A stretch of DNA of 64,000 nt from Alkalitalea saponilacus (GCF_900168165.1 NZ_FUYV01000011.1:83131-147130), one strand, 5' to 3'. Positions 9,249 through 17,681 are shown, counted from the stretch's first letter. The notes: generated from the sequence alone by a model not told the origin. Numbers and translations are program-made.

Positions 9249-11318
9249 ATGATGAAACGAAAAGAGTTTTACGAAACTAAAAAAGAGGTGTTTTTTAAGA
9301 ACTGGATGCATAAAAACTATGCAGTTTTTAATACACTAAACCGACAAATAAAAATTGGGTTTTTATCACTGGCATATTTTACTTGCCTTGGCTATCATTT
9401 AACCCTGGCTGGAAATACCACTGATAGCATTAATACAAAAATTCGTCTTGATGAGATAGAAATCAATGCCCGTAGAGGACCGGCCATATACTCAGAGGCC
9501 GGTCGAACGGTCACCATTTTGTCTCGGGCACAGATAGAGACTTTGCCTGTTCAGAGTGTACAGGATTTGTTGCGATATGCCATGAGTATTGATGTTCGGG
9601 AACGCGGTCCTTTGGGAATTCAAGCTGACGTCAGTGTGAGAGGGGGATCCTTTGATCAGTTAATGGTTCTTTTAAATGGCATCAACATTTCCGACCCTCA
9701 AACTGGGCATCATACCCTTAACCTGCCCATCGACCTGTCAAGTATAGAAAGGGTTGAAATACTCAACGGTCCTGCTGCCAGAATCTATGGCCCAAATGCT
9801 TTCAGTGGTGCCATAAATTTTATAACCAATACCGGAGCAAGAGAAGAGGCCACTGTTTCAATTTCGGGAGGCGAAAATCGCCTTTACAACCTGGGAGCTA
9901 CGGTTGCCTATGGAACAGGAAGTCTTAATAATTTCCTGGCTGTGAATAAAGGTGGAAGTGATGGATATATCGACAACACCGATTTTGATCTGTTCAACAT
10001 CTACTATCACGGCCAGTTGAAGATCGATCAACAACAACTCTCCTTTCAAAGCGGGTATACAGAGAAGGCTTTTGGAGCCAATGCTTTCTATTCTGCCAGG
10101 TTTCCTGATCAGTTTGAAAACACTCGTACTTTTTTCAATTCAATTTCAATGGAGTCAGGCGGATTGGTAAAGGTGCGTCCAAACCTTTACTGGCGCCGAC
10201 ATCATGATCGTTTTGAGCTTTTCAGAGATATGCAAGGAGCTGAGTCCTGGTACTCCGGACACAATTATCACATGACCGATGTGTTTGGTGCCGGTGTTAA
10301 TGCTTCCATTCCATGGGAATTGGGAACTACATCCATAGGTGGTGAAATGCGCGGGGAATCGGTTTGGAGTAATGTTTTGGGGATTCCTATGGATGAGCCA
10401 ATGAAGACTCCCGGTGAAAAAGAGGGGCAGTTTACACATCATTTCACAAGGAATAATGCCTCATTTTTTTTAGAGCATGCCTATTCCATAAATACTCTGA
10501 ACATTTCTGCCGGGATATTGATGAATCAAAATTCCCAACTTGGCTATGGCACAGATTGGTTTCCCGGCATCGATCTGAGTTATTGGTTCACCCCTAACCT
10601 TAAATGGTTTGCTGCCTGGAACCAGGCGCTTAGGCTACCCACTTTCACCGACTTGTTCTATTCGGGACCTACCAATGTGGGTAATCCTGATTTGAAACCT
10701 GAAAAAGCGTCAACAATTGAATCCGGGTATCGTTGGAGAAATCACTGGCTGGACTTTCAGCAGGGAGGTTTTTACCGTATTGGAGAGAATCTGATTGACT
10801 GGGGAAGGGTACCTGGTGAAGATATTTACACCACCTCCAACATCAACAGAATTGAAGCATGGGGAATTGAATATGCTTTGAATATTTCGGTAACAGAGGC
10901 CATTCCACATCAAAATATCATTAAAAATATCAGTGTTAACTACTCCTTCATCAATCAGAATAAGAAAGCTGATGAAGGCTACGAGTCGGCCTACGTCCTT
11001 GATCACCTTAAACATAAGCTAAACATAGGATTGGTTCATGGCATTGGGATCGATCATCTTACTTTTAACTGGAATGCTCAGTTTCAGGAAAGAGAAGGTG
11101 GATTTACCAGTTCATCAACCGGGATATACCAAACTTACCAACCATTTTGGAGAACCGATTTTCGCATAAATTGGCAACCTAAAGTTAGCCCTGATTATAT
11201 TCTACATCTATACGCTGAAGCCACCAACCTGTTCGATAAAAGGTATGCAGATCTTGGGGAGCTTTATCAGCCTGGTCGTTGGGTCAGGATGGGGGTGAGA
11301 ATGAACTTCAGATTGTAG
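9249..11318 (+). CDS. TonB-dependent outer membrane receptor, BtuB/FepA-like
   Basis: I place the start at ATG 9249; ATG 9306 is a possible alternative. The hydrophobic core of the signal sequence (IGFLSLAYFTCLGY) follows a long basic N-terminus. Residues 60-170 form the plug domain (TVTILSRAQIETLPVQSVQD, SVRGGSFDQLMVLLNG, IERVEILNGPAARIYG, SGAINFIT). The rest is a 22-strand barrel with the usual C-terminal strand WVRMGVRMNFRL. The N-terminus has no carboxypeptidase-like domain and there is no SusD partner, so this is a solitary receptor, likely for a small ligand such as a siderophore or corrinoid. No cobalamin riboswitch is visible upstream. A hairpin terminator follows. Confidence 0.88.
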   Translation: MMKRKEFYETKKEVFFKNWMHKNYAVFNTLNRQIKIGFLSLAYFTCLGYHLTLAGNTTDSINTKIRLDEIEINARRGPAIYSEAGRTVTILSRAQIETLPVQSVQDLLRYAMSIDVRERGPLGIQADVSVRGGSFDQLMVLLNGINISDPQTGHHTLNLPIDLSSIERVEILNGPAARIYGPNAFSGAINFITNTGAREEATVSISGGENRLYNLGATVAYGTGSLNNFLAVNKGGSDGYIDNTDFDLFNIYYHGQLKIDQQQLSFQSGYTEKAFGANAFYSARFPDQFENTRTFFNSISMESGGLVKVRPNLYWRRHHDRFELFRDMQGAESWYSGHNYHMTDVFGAGVNASIPWELGTTSIGGEMRGESVWSNVLGIPMDEPMKTPGEKEGQFTHHFTRNNASFFLEHAYSINTLNISAGILMNQNSQLGYGTDWFPGIDLSYWFTPNLKWFAAWNQALRLPTFTDLFYSGPTNVGNPDLKPEKASTIESGYRWRNHWLDFQQGGFYRIGENLIDWGRVPGEDIYTTSNINRIEAWGIEYALNISVTEAIPHQNIIKNISVNYSFINQNKKADEGYESAYVLDHLKHKLNIGLVHGIGIDHLTFNWNAQFQEREGGFTSSSTGIYQTYQPFWRTDFRINWQPKVSPDYILHLYAEATNLFDKRYADLGELYQPGRWVRMGVRMNFRL

Positions 11319-11332
11319 GTATTATGGATGCG

Positions 11333-11357
11333 AAGACTCTAAAATTCAGAGTCTTTT
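11333..11357 (+). terminator. Weak hairpin terminator after the BtuB-like receptor
   Basis: AAGACTCT (11333-11340) pairs with AGAGTCTT (11348-11355) across a 7-base loop, followed by a short TT run. It lies 14 bp after the stop codon. Confidence 0.5.
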
Positions 11358-11409
11358 AATCTCGGGATTATAAATTTGACCAAGGAGGCTTTGGCTTAAG
11401 TGTTTAGAA

Positions 11410-11473
11410 ATTTCAAATCAGGGATGTTTGATATAATAAACGCAACGACACAAAAACGCAGAGTTTTGGTTTA
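11410..11473. repeat. Inverted 17-bp copy plus ACGCAA-type degenerate repeat
   Basis: Positions 11410-11426 are the exact reverse complement of 9151-9167. They are followed by a run of related 8-10-mers (ACGCAACGAC, ACAAAAACGCAGAG) of the same kind as the AACGCAGAGGCGCAATGACGC run near 32093. Confidence 0.5.
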
Positions 11474-13327
11474 GGTGTTCTTAATTTGATTGGAATCAAG
11501 GTCGAAAATCATCATTTCGCACTTTTTACAGTCAAATTTTAATTCATATGAGTTTTTCCCCGATTTAAGGATTAAATTTTCAGGAGTGGCCTTGGGATTT
11601 TCCTTGGGACAGCTATTGGTAGCATATCTGATGCAGTGGCGGGTGGTCATTAATCTTGCTCCAGTGGGTGACTTGATTTCAAAGGCAGGTTCAGTCTTCT
11701 TCACCCCATGGATATTATAAAACTTTTGAGCAAGATGGTTGGAAACATTCAGGCTGAAATCCTTCACTGCATTTGGATAGGGATGTGAAGTTTGAGGAAA
11801 AAGTTTCTCCTGTCTTCTATAGCTATTTAACCTTTTGGTTTTATGTACATCGTTCAACTCTCGTCTGACGGCATTGATTTCAGCTGCCGGAATAAAAATT
11901 GGTTGAAGCAATTGCAGCTTTATGCTGTTTGGGTTATAAATGGTATTCCCCCATTTGCTCAGTTGATCACCAATGGTTTTTAAAGCCAGATCCGGGTTCT
12001 TGGCCGGTTCTTTTATGATATTTTTTCTGATTTCAGAACTTAAACCATCTTCATCAATTAATTGCAGAGATATGCCATCTTCTGTTTCACTCAGGTTAAG
12101 GTCAATGGCAATTCGTCTGTTTTCTTTGCTGTTGATCAGTTGTTTTTCAAACAATTGATCGTGGTTTCTGTAAAGCATGGCTCCGGTATAGAGCTCTTTT
12201 ATATCGTCGGCATACACTTTGTTTTCGACTGTCTTGTTTATCCGGAAACCTCTTAATTGTTTGCTTTTGTTTAAAAAGCAAATGCCGTCACCATTGTTTA
12301 AATCAATCCCATCTTCAGCTATAAAATAGTCGCGACTGATTGTAACAACCCGTCCCAGTTTTTCTCCTAAGGATTTTGGAGTATGCAATGACCAGATATC
12401 CTTCTCCCGTCCATTCAGAAAGTAGGTGGTAAATCCTCTGGAAAAAGTTTTTGCAGGTGATGGTTCAAAAGGAATTGTAACTCTGCCGGAAGAACTTCGC
12501 GCCAAGTTGGAATCAGTTTCTATGATCCGATCCAGCTGTTGACGGTACCAGGAAGTTACATTTTTTACATATGTTGCATCTTTGAGCCGACCTTCAATTT
12601 TAAAGCTTGAAATGCCGGCTTTAATCAAATCATGCAGATGATTCGTATTGCTAAGGTCTTTCAGCGATAAGAGGTGCTGATTCTTAATCAGTGTTTTCCC
12701 ATCCAGATTTTCCAGCGAATATGGAAGTCGACACGGCTGGCTACACTCTCCCCGGTTTGCACTTCGTCCGGAAGTGGCTTGGCTCATATAGCATTGCCCG
12801 CTGTATGAAACGCAAAGTGCCCCGTGAATAAAAAACTCAAGGGGTACATTTGTGATATTTCTAATTTCTGCAATTTCATTCAGTGTAAGTTCCCTTGCCA
12901 GAACCACTTGATCAAACCCTGCATCTTCAAGAAATTTAACTTTTTCCGGGGTTCTATTGTCGGTTTGTGTACTCGCATGAACGGCAATGGGAGGGAGGTT
13001 CATTTGTGTAATGCCCATATCCTGTATGATGATAGCATCTACACCTATTTTGTATAACTGATGGATCAGTTTCTCTGCCTCAGTTAATTCATGATCATAC
13101 AAAAGTGTATTGATTGCCACATAAACCTTTGCGTTGAATAAATGTGCATATTCGGTTAGTGTGGCTATATCCGTTAAACTATTACCTGCTGCTGCCCTTG
13201 CTCCGAATTTTGGTGCTCCGGTATATACGGCATCTGCACCATGATTAATGGCTGCCAGACCACATTCCAAATCCCTGGCCGGAGCCAACAGTTCCAGCGA
13301 AGTTACTCTTCCTTTTTCCTGTAACAT
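11471..13327 (-). CDS. Peptidase U32 family protein (RlhA/YrrO-like)
   Basis: This 618-residue protein carries the U32 signature EFFIHGALCVSYSGQCYMS, followed by SGRSANRGECSQPCR. The N-terminal half is a TIM-barrel-like domain (LELLAPARDLECGLAAINHG, ADAVYTG, VYVAINTLL, AIIIQDMG, HASTQTD). E. coli RlhA, of this family, hydroxylates C2501 of 23S rRNA, and other U32 members act in tRNA and ubiquinone hydroxylation; most 'peptidase' labels are historical. An rRNA-modifying role is the best inference, with the Cys residues as candidate Fe-S ligands. The gene starts inside the end of the GH16-like gene (25 bp overlap), so the two are translationally coupled or at least co-transcribed. Confidence 0.85.
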   Translation of the reverse strand: MLQEKGRVTSLELLAPARDLECGLAAINHGADAVYTGAPKFGARAAAGNSLTDIATLTEYAHLFNAKVYVAINTLLYDHELTEAEKLIHQLYKIGVDAIIIQDMGITQMNLPPIAVHASTQTDNRTPEKVKFLEDAGFDQVVLARELTLNEIAEIRNITNVPLEFFIHGALCVSYSGQCYMSQATSGRSANRGECSQPCRLPYSLENLDGKTLIKNQHLLSLKDLSNTNHLHDLIKAGISSFKIEGRLKDATYVKNVTSWYRQQLDRIIETDSNLARSSSGRVTIPFEPSPAKTFSRGFTTYFLNGREKDIWSLHTPKSLGEKLGRVVTISRDYFIAEDGIDLNNGDGICFLNKSKQLRGFRINKTVENKVYADDIKELYTGAMLYRNHDQLFEKQLINSKENRRIAIDLNLSETEDGISLQLIDEDGLSSEIRKNIIKEPAKNPDLALKTIGDQLSKWGNTIYNPNSIKLQLLQPIFIPAAEINAVRRELNDVHKTKRLNSYRRQEKLFPQTSHPYPNAVKDFSLNVSNHLAQKFYNIHGVKKTEPAFEIKSPTGARLMTTRHCIRYATNSCPKENPKATPENLILKSGKNSYELKFDCKKCEMMIFDLDSNQIKNT

Positions 13328-14760
13328 CTGATCCAGTCAATATCCATAAAGGATGGCATCTGTTTGTCGGATGGGTATTCAGGTAAAATTGTACAGAATG
13401 ATAGATACATTGGTTCATTGGGCACATGTTTTACTTCCCTGTGTACCTCAATTCCATTGATTTTCCATATCAATGCTTCCGGCGACCAATCCAATGTATA
13501 AATATAGTATCCGTTTTTGAAATTGGCACCTGTTATCTTCTTTAACAGGTTTAATGGTTGCCCCTCAGGAGCACCAACATGAATACCACTTTCCAGTGCT
13601 TTCCCTTTGGTCACACTGGATTTAAAGACATCCAACTGGGGCAACATTTTTTCTCCCACTAGCCAAAATGCATTTACAACAGGGTACGCTTGTGAGAATT
13701 TTACTTTAGCTTCAAATTTGCCGTATTTCTGTCGGAAGCTCTGCCCTGTACTTATCAAACCCGATGTGTACTCAAAATCTTGCATTGTAAATCCAAGAGT
13801 AGCATCCCAAACTTTTCCGCGGTATGTCTCTTTTTGTGTATTGATGCGAACAACACTGTCGTGCATTTCAATGTTGTCCTCTTTAAAGAACTGTTTTTCT
13901 CCGGCGAGCACATAATTGTCGTTCATGAGTGCTTTTCCCCAGTAATAGCCAGTCATCCATCTGCTTTTATCAAGTTGCAGTGCATCAAAATCATCTTCAA
14001 ATGTGAGCTCCCATTTACGGATTTCTTTAAATGGATTCAGTTTTTTGGTTTTTTGATACCATTTTACATCCTCATTTTTTTGAAGTTCTTTGAACTCCTC
14101 AATCAATCTGGCTTCTTCCGACTTTTTAAATCGGTTTTTATCTTCAAGAAATACTTTTTTCTCAATGAATTCGGGCGATTGGATGATTGATTCCAATTTG
14201 AAAAAGGATTTTAATCGCTCACTGTTTTCCAGTTTGGCAACCGTTCTGTATTCATTGGATTTATCTTGTTTCAGATAAAAGATGATGTCAGGATCTTTCT
14301 TAAGTGCGCTGTATTGTTCCTGTTTAGCATAGGCCTCACTCTGCTTAAAATCTTTTTTTACTTTGGCTGAGTGAAATGCAGAGGAGTTAACAAATACTTT
14401 TAAGTCATTAAACTCTTTTAAAAGATCTGACTCTAGAATACTTTTCATCCGATCCAGTTTTCCGCTCTTGGAGTATTCCAGATAGGATTTGATATCTTTT
14501 GAGGCTTTCATGGATTTAAACTGCTCCAACTGCCTGTACTCCTCTGAGTTTTTAAACTTGGCCGTTTTCAGGAATTGCACTTTCTTTTCAAAGTCTCCTG
14601 AATGAACCAGTTGATCCAATTCATTATATCGTCTTAATGTTTCTGATTGATCCAATTCGTTGAATCGTTCAAAATCAACTTTTTCCTTAATTAGTTTTGA
14701 TTCAAATTTTTTGGTAGAGCCAAATTTGCTTCCAAACTGAATTCCAAATATTATTGCCAT
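13303..14760 (-). CDS. Catalytically degenerate GH16-like protein with three N-terminal helical repeats
   Basis: This 485-residue protein has two parts. Residues 30-246 are highly charged and helical and hold three tandem repeats of about 70 residues (starting near 30, 102 and 170). They share the pattern L-x-x-[FY]-x-x-L-x-x-[VI]-[VI]-x-S-x-x-F, then [FK]-K-x-S-E-x, then EQF/EQY-x-x-[LM]-K, then D-[IV]-x-x-Y. Residues 249-485 are a GH16-like jelly roll (LTFEDDFDALQLDKSRW, YTSGLISTGQSFRQKYGKFE, NAFWLVGE, DWSPEALIWKINGIEVH, MDIDWIRCYR). At the ExDxxE active site it reads QLDVFK (375-380), so both catalytic Glu are replaced by Gln and Lys. There is no signal peptide. It is probably a non-catalytic binding protein; ligand unknown. 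It is co-directional with and overlaps the U32 gene. Confidence 0.75.
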   Translation of the reverse strand: MAIIFGIQFGSKFGSTKKFESKLIKEKVDFERFNELDQSETLRRYNELDQLVHSGDFEKKVQFLKTAKFKNSEEYRQLEQFKSMKASKDIKSYLEYSKSGKLDRMKSILESDLLKEFNDLKVFVNSSAFHSAKVKKDFKQSEAYAKQEQYSALKKDPDIIFYLKQDKSNEYRTVAKLENSERLKSFFKLESIIQSPEFIEKKVFLEDKNRFKKSEEARLIEEFKELQKNEDVKWYQKTKKLNPFKEIRKWELTFEDDFDALQLDKSRWMTGYYWGKALMNDNYVLAGEKQFFKEDNIEMHDSVVRINTQKETYRGKVWDATLGFTMQDFEYTSGLISTGQSFRQKYGKFEAKVKFSQAYPVVNAFWLVGEKMLPQLDVFKSSVTKGKALESGIHVGAPEGQPLNLLKKITGANFKNGYYIYTLDWSPEALIWKINGIEVHREVKHVPNEPMYLSFCTILPEYPSDKQMPSFMDIDWIRCYRKKEE

Positions 14761-14966
14761 TCTTTCGAGGTTTAAAAATCAATGGGTTTAGTTTGTTACG
14801 AAAATAAAAGCAAAGAGTTTTTATTTTTACCGTGGAAAATTAAGAAAAAAAGATCAAATAATTGTATTCATAAAGAAATAGATGATTTTATGAATCTATT
14901 AGATCTTTGTATTTTTAATTATTAATATTAGTTTGTGGATTGAAATGTGTTGAAAATAACACGATT

Positions 14967-15010
14967 AGGTGCGGAATTTTGGATTGACAACCAATTGGTT
15001 GTCAGCACCT
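14967..15010. promoter_or_regulatory. Perfect 20-bp palindrome inside a longer inverted repeat, operator candidate
   Basis: TGACAACCAATTGGTTGTCA (14985-15004) is a perfect, loop-free palindrome. AGGTGC (14967-14972) and GCACCT (15005-15010) form an outer matching pair, with 12 extra bases on one side only. There is no U-run, so it is not a terminator. It lies between the divergent GH16-like gene (224 bp away) and tRNA-Leu (105 bp away), in a 349-bp gap that holds nothing else recognisable except the tRNA promoter. Confidence 0.5.
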
Positions 15011-15078
15011 GATCTGCCTCATTTTCTAATTTTCTAAAAATCTATTGCTCTCTTACCATTCGTAATCTTAAAAAATTA

Positions 15079-15086
15079 TATATTTG
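15079..15086 (+). promoter_or_regulatory. -7 promoter element of tRNA-Leu(GAG)
   Basis: TATATTTG matches TAnnTTTG and ends 23 bp before the tRNA. No convincing -33 TTG is present at the standard distance. Confidence 0.5.
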
Positions 15087-15109
15087 CAACCGCGAAAGCA
15101 ATAGATATT

Positions 15110-15194
15110 GCCCAGATGGTGAAATTGGTAGACACGCCAGCTTGAGGGGCTGGTGCCGGTTTTCGGCGTGCAAGTTCGAGTCTTGTTCTGGGCA
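15110..15194 (+). tRNA. tRNA-Leu (anticodon GAG)
   Basis: The acceptor arms GCCCAGA and TCTGGGC pair fully. The anticodon stem CCAGC/GCTGG encloses the loop TTGAGGG, anticodon GAG. A long variable arm (TGCCGGTTTTCGGCG) fits a class II Leu tRNA, and the T loop is TTCGAGT. CCA is not encoded. It reads Leu CUC/CUU codons. Confidence 0.97.
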
Positions 15195-15195
15195 C

Positions 15196-15228
15196 AAAAA
15201 AAGGAAGTCGTAAGACTTCCTTTTTTTT
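15196..15228. terminator. Bidirectional terminator between tRNA-Leu and the nitroreductase gene
   Basis: GGAAGTC (15203-15209) and GACTTCC (15214-15220) form the stem with loop GTAA, flanked by seven A on the left and eight T on the right. The arrangement serves the tRNA on the plus strand and the nitroreductase operon on the minus strand. Confidence 0.88.
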
Positions 15229-15763
15229 ATTTTTTGAATTCTTCAAAATGAATTCTATTATGCAGGAGGGCATTGTCTGCATATGGCTCCCTCTCTCTCT
15301 CTTTGTAACCAATGGCAATAATTGAGGCAACTTCTAAACATTCCGGGGCTTTGATGATATCTTTCACATAATCGCCAGCAGATAAATTTTCATCATGTTC
15401 TCTGCGTCGAATCTGAATCCAGGTTGAACCCAGCCCCAGGTCTTCTGCTACCATTTGAACCAAAATGGCTGCAATGGAGCAATCTTCAATCCAAACATCA
15501 CTTTTTGTTGGATCGCCCAGAATGACGATGGCAAGTGGTGCTCCTGAAAGAAAGGCAGCTCCATGTGGTTTGCATTTGGATAGCTGTTCCAGGGTTTGTT
15601 TATTTTCAATAAAAACAAACTCCCACGGGCGATTGTTTTTGGAGGTTGGCGACCAGAGTATTGCTTTTATGAATTGCTCTTTAATATCATCTCCAACTGG
15701 TTGTGATGTGAACTTGCGGCAACTTCTGCGATTTTGAATCTGTTCAAGCATTGATTTTCTCAT
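15227..15763 (-). CDS. Nitroreductase family protein
   Basis: This 178-residue FMN-dependent NAD(P)H oxidoreductase is of the small nitroreductase type. The N-terminal QNRRSCRKFTSQPV motif binds the FMN phosphate. LWSPTSKNNRPWEFVFI is the canonical S-P-[ST]-x-x-N-x-[QR]-P-W segment, and the C-terminal part reads AEDLGLGSTWIQ and IIAIGYKERE. The start at 15763 (MRKSMLEQ) or 15751 is equally possible. It is the last gene of a three-gene minus-strand operon, 12 bp after the TIP30-like gene. The natural substrate is unknown. Confidence 0.9.
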   Translation of the reverse strand: MRKSMLEQIQNRRSCRKFTSQPVGDDIKEQFIKAILWSPTSKNNRPWEFVFIENKQTLEQLSKCKPHGAAFLSGAPLAIVILGDPTKSDVWIEDCSIAAILVQMVAEDLGLGSTWIQIRRREHDENLSAGDYVKDIIKAPECLEVASIIAIGYKEREREPYADNALLHNRIHFEEFKK

Positions 15764-15775
15764 AGAAATTATCTT

Positions 15776-16435
15776 TTAACCATTCTCAGAAAGTTGAGCT
15801 ATTTTGTGAATCTCTTCCGATTCAATAATGTTACAGTGATGTTTATTTATGGCAATGTGAGCCATTACTTTAGCAAGTGAAACGGCTTTAATGGGTCTGT
15901 ATTTTCGCAGTGGCCCTATGAAAATTGCTTTTAAAGGCTTTAAAACCATTGAGGCCAATTTCTCCGCGATTCGATTTTCACTTCTTTTCCCTTCAATTAA
16001 TGATGGTCTGACGATATACAAATTAGGGATTTTCAGTTTAAGAAGAGCTTCATCGGTCTCTCCCTTGGTACGGATATAGTAGTTTCTGCTTTTGGCGTTG
16101 GCACCAATGGAGCTGATAACTACAAAGGTCTCAATTCCTTTTTGAGCAACTCTGCTTGCCAGTTCCAGAACAGCATTGTGGTCAACTTCTCTGAATTTTT
16201 CAACTGAACCTGCTTTTTTCAATGTCGTTCCCAGGCAGCAAAAAACCACATCTACATCTTGTGGAACATGAATTTCTCCTATTTTAAGATTGAAGTATGA
16301 TACATGATCGGGCAAATCAGTGATGGCTTTTCTTGCTGCTAGGTATAGTTTCCCAACACGTGGGTGTTGGGAAAGAATTTTTGCCAGTTCTGACCCGGTT
16401 AATCCGCTTGCACCGTATATCGCGAAATTAATCAT
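15776..16435 (-). CDS. NAD(P)-binding SDR-like protein, HTATIP2/TIP30 type
   Basis: This 219-residue atypical short-chain dehydrogenase has an N-terminal Rossmann motif GASGLTG, then DVVFCCLGTTLKKAGS, VVISSIGA and the Y-x-x-x-K-like YYIRTKGE, then LYIVRPSLIEG. These are hallmarks of the HTATIP2/NAD(P)H-binding family in bacteria, where the role is mostly unassigned. Its start overlaps the end of the upstream lipoprotein gene by 8 bp (16428-16435), which indicates translational coupling. Confidence 0.8.
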   Translation of the reverse strand: MINFAIYGASGLTGSELAKILSQHPRVGKLYLAARKAITDLPDHVSYFNLKIGEIHVPQDVDVVFCCLGTTLKKAGSVEKFREVDHNAVLELASRVAQKGIETFVVISSIGANAKSRNYYIRTKGETDEALLKLKIPNLYIVRPSLIEGKRSENRIAEKLASMVLKPLKAIFIGPLRKYRPIKAVSLAKVMAHIAINKHHCNIIESEEIHKIAQLSENG

Positions 16436-17315
16436 TGATGTTGTTGATTAGTTGATCCATCCGTGCAGCTTCAGGCCTCATCTCAAGTCTTCGGTAAATG
16501 TTTCTTAGATATTGCATGTAAGTTACGTTCCCCGGTTGCATTTCATGCAGCTCCACGAAAAGGTCTCTTGATTTTCTGAAATCGGCTGAAATAAGTCTTA
16601 ACTCCCTTCTCAGGTATGCATAAGTAGTATAATTGGGATTCCGGTTGTATTTTGTCATTTCATCCTGATACCAGTTTTCAGCTTTATCGTAATAGAACCT
16701 GGCTTTCCAGAATTTAGCTGGTTCAAAATCCGGATTTTCGGCCAAAATCTCACCGGATAGGGCCAAAGCTTCGTCGGCTCTGTCCGTTTTCTCCAATATC
16801 TGAAGCTTTTTAAACATGATGTCAGGTTGCTGATTATCTGGAATTCTGTTCCAGGTTTGCAGAGCTGATTCATAATCTCCGGAACTTTCTTCTATTTCAA
16901 AAATCCGAAGCATCACTTTTCTGCGGCTGTCGGTTAGTTTAATTTTATCAATGTGATTGATCCAATGCTGGTATTCCTGCTGTTGATTTCCAGTTTGTTG
17001 GTAGCTTTTCCCTTTTATCAGAACTATGTCAGGGTTATTTTGCCAGATCTCTGTTTTCTCAAAATAGCGGTGTGTTTGGTCATAAAAACCGGCATGCCAC
17101 GCCGCTTTCCCTGCCAGAATAGAAACAGGCTGGCTGATGGTGTCATTGCTGTTTCGTGTCATTATTTCAAGGCGGTCATATTCACTCAAGACCTGATTAT
17201 AATTCCCTTGTTGATATAATTGTGTGATATTTGATTCCAGATTGGTGAGTTGTCTTCCGGGTGCGCATGAGGCGATGATTAAAATAACGAGTAGTGTTGA
17301 GAAAATAAACTTCAT
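16428..17315 (-). CDS. TPR-like lipoprotein of unknown function
   Basis: A lipobox (IIASCAPG, Cys17) marks a lipoprotein. The 295 residues contain helical pairs spaced like tetratricopeptide repeats (YQQGNYNQVLSEYDRL, AAWHAGFYDQTHRYFEK, ESSGDYESALQTWNRI, TDRADEALALSGEILAENPDFEPAKFW, LHEMQPGNVTYMQYLRNIYRRL). It is likely an outer- or inner-membrane-anchored scaffold facing the periplasm. It heads the operon with the TIP30-like and nitroreductase genes, with a well-formed promoter upstream. I do not recognise a specific family. Confidence 0.7.
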   Translation of the reverse strand: MKFIFSTLLVILIIASCAPGRQLTNLESNITQLYQQGNYNQVLSEYDRLEIMTRNSNDTISQPVSILAGKAAWHAGFYDQTHRYFEKTEIWQNNPDIVLIKGKSYQQTGNQQQEYQHWINHIDKIKLTDSRRKVMLRIFEIEESSGDYESALQTWNRIPDNQQPDIMFKKLQILEKTDRADEALALSGEILAENPDFEPAKFWKARFYYDKAENWYQDEMTKYNRNPNYTTYAYLRRELRLISADFRKSRDLFVELHEMQPGNVTYMQYLRNIYRRLEMRPEAARMDQLINNIND

Positions 17316-17403
17316 TTGATTAATATTTATTGGTTATTTGATGTTTCGATCTCCTTCTGTCACAATAAATGAGCCAGAGTTAAAATGCAATTGTGCCATA
17401 CCA

Positions 17404-17434
17404 CAAAAATACCGAGCCTTCTTATGGGAAACAA
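17404..17434 (-). promoter_or_regulatory. Promoter of the TPR lipoprotein operon
   Basis: On the minus strand a TTG (-33 box, 17434-17432) is separated by 20 bp from TATTTTTG (-7 box, 17411-17404), the Bacteroidota sigma-ABfr pattern. The start codon is 89 bp further on. Confidence 0.65.
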
Positions 17435-17557
17435 GTGAGTTTGCTTTTTTTAATAAGTTGCTCTTTTTTTTGAATAGCATAGCGATGAGCATCAAATGTT
17501 TAAAACTATAATTTTAAAATAATATCGGAATCGTTATTAAATATTAGGCAAATGTTC

Positions 17558-17565
17558 TATTTTTG
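17558..17565 (+). promoter_or_regulatory. -7 promoter element of the tRNA-Trp/tRNA-Ser unit
   Basis: TATTTTTG followed by CAGCC lies 22 bp before tRNA-Trp. The same TATTTTTGCAGCC string occurs before the DUF5606 gene near 63413. Confidence 0.55.
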
Positions 17566-17587
17566 CAGCCGTAAACGTGATTTAAAC

Positions 17588-17660
17588 ACGGGTGTAGCTC
17601 AGTTGGTAGAGCACTGGTCTCCAAAACCAGGTGTCGGGAGTTCGAGTCTCTCCTCCCGTG
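17588..17660 (+). tRNA. tRNA-Trp (anticodon CCA)
   Basis: A cloverleaf of 73 nt with acceptor arms ACGGGTG and CTCCCGT, D arm GCTC/GAGC, anticodon stem CTGGT/ACCAG with loop CTCCAAA, and T loop TTCGAGT. Discriminator G. One acceptor pair (position 6 with 67) is T-T, an odd mismatch in an otherwise regular tRNA. CCA is not encoded. Confidence 0.95.
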
Positions 17661-17681
17661 CAAAATTGAATCAATTCAACC

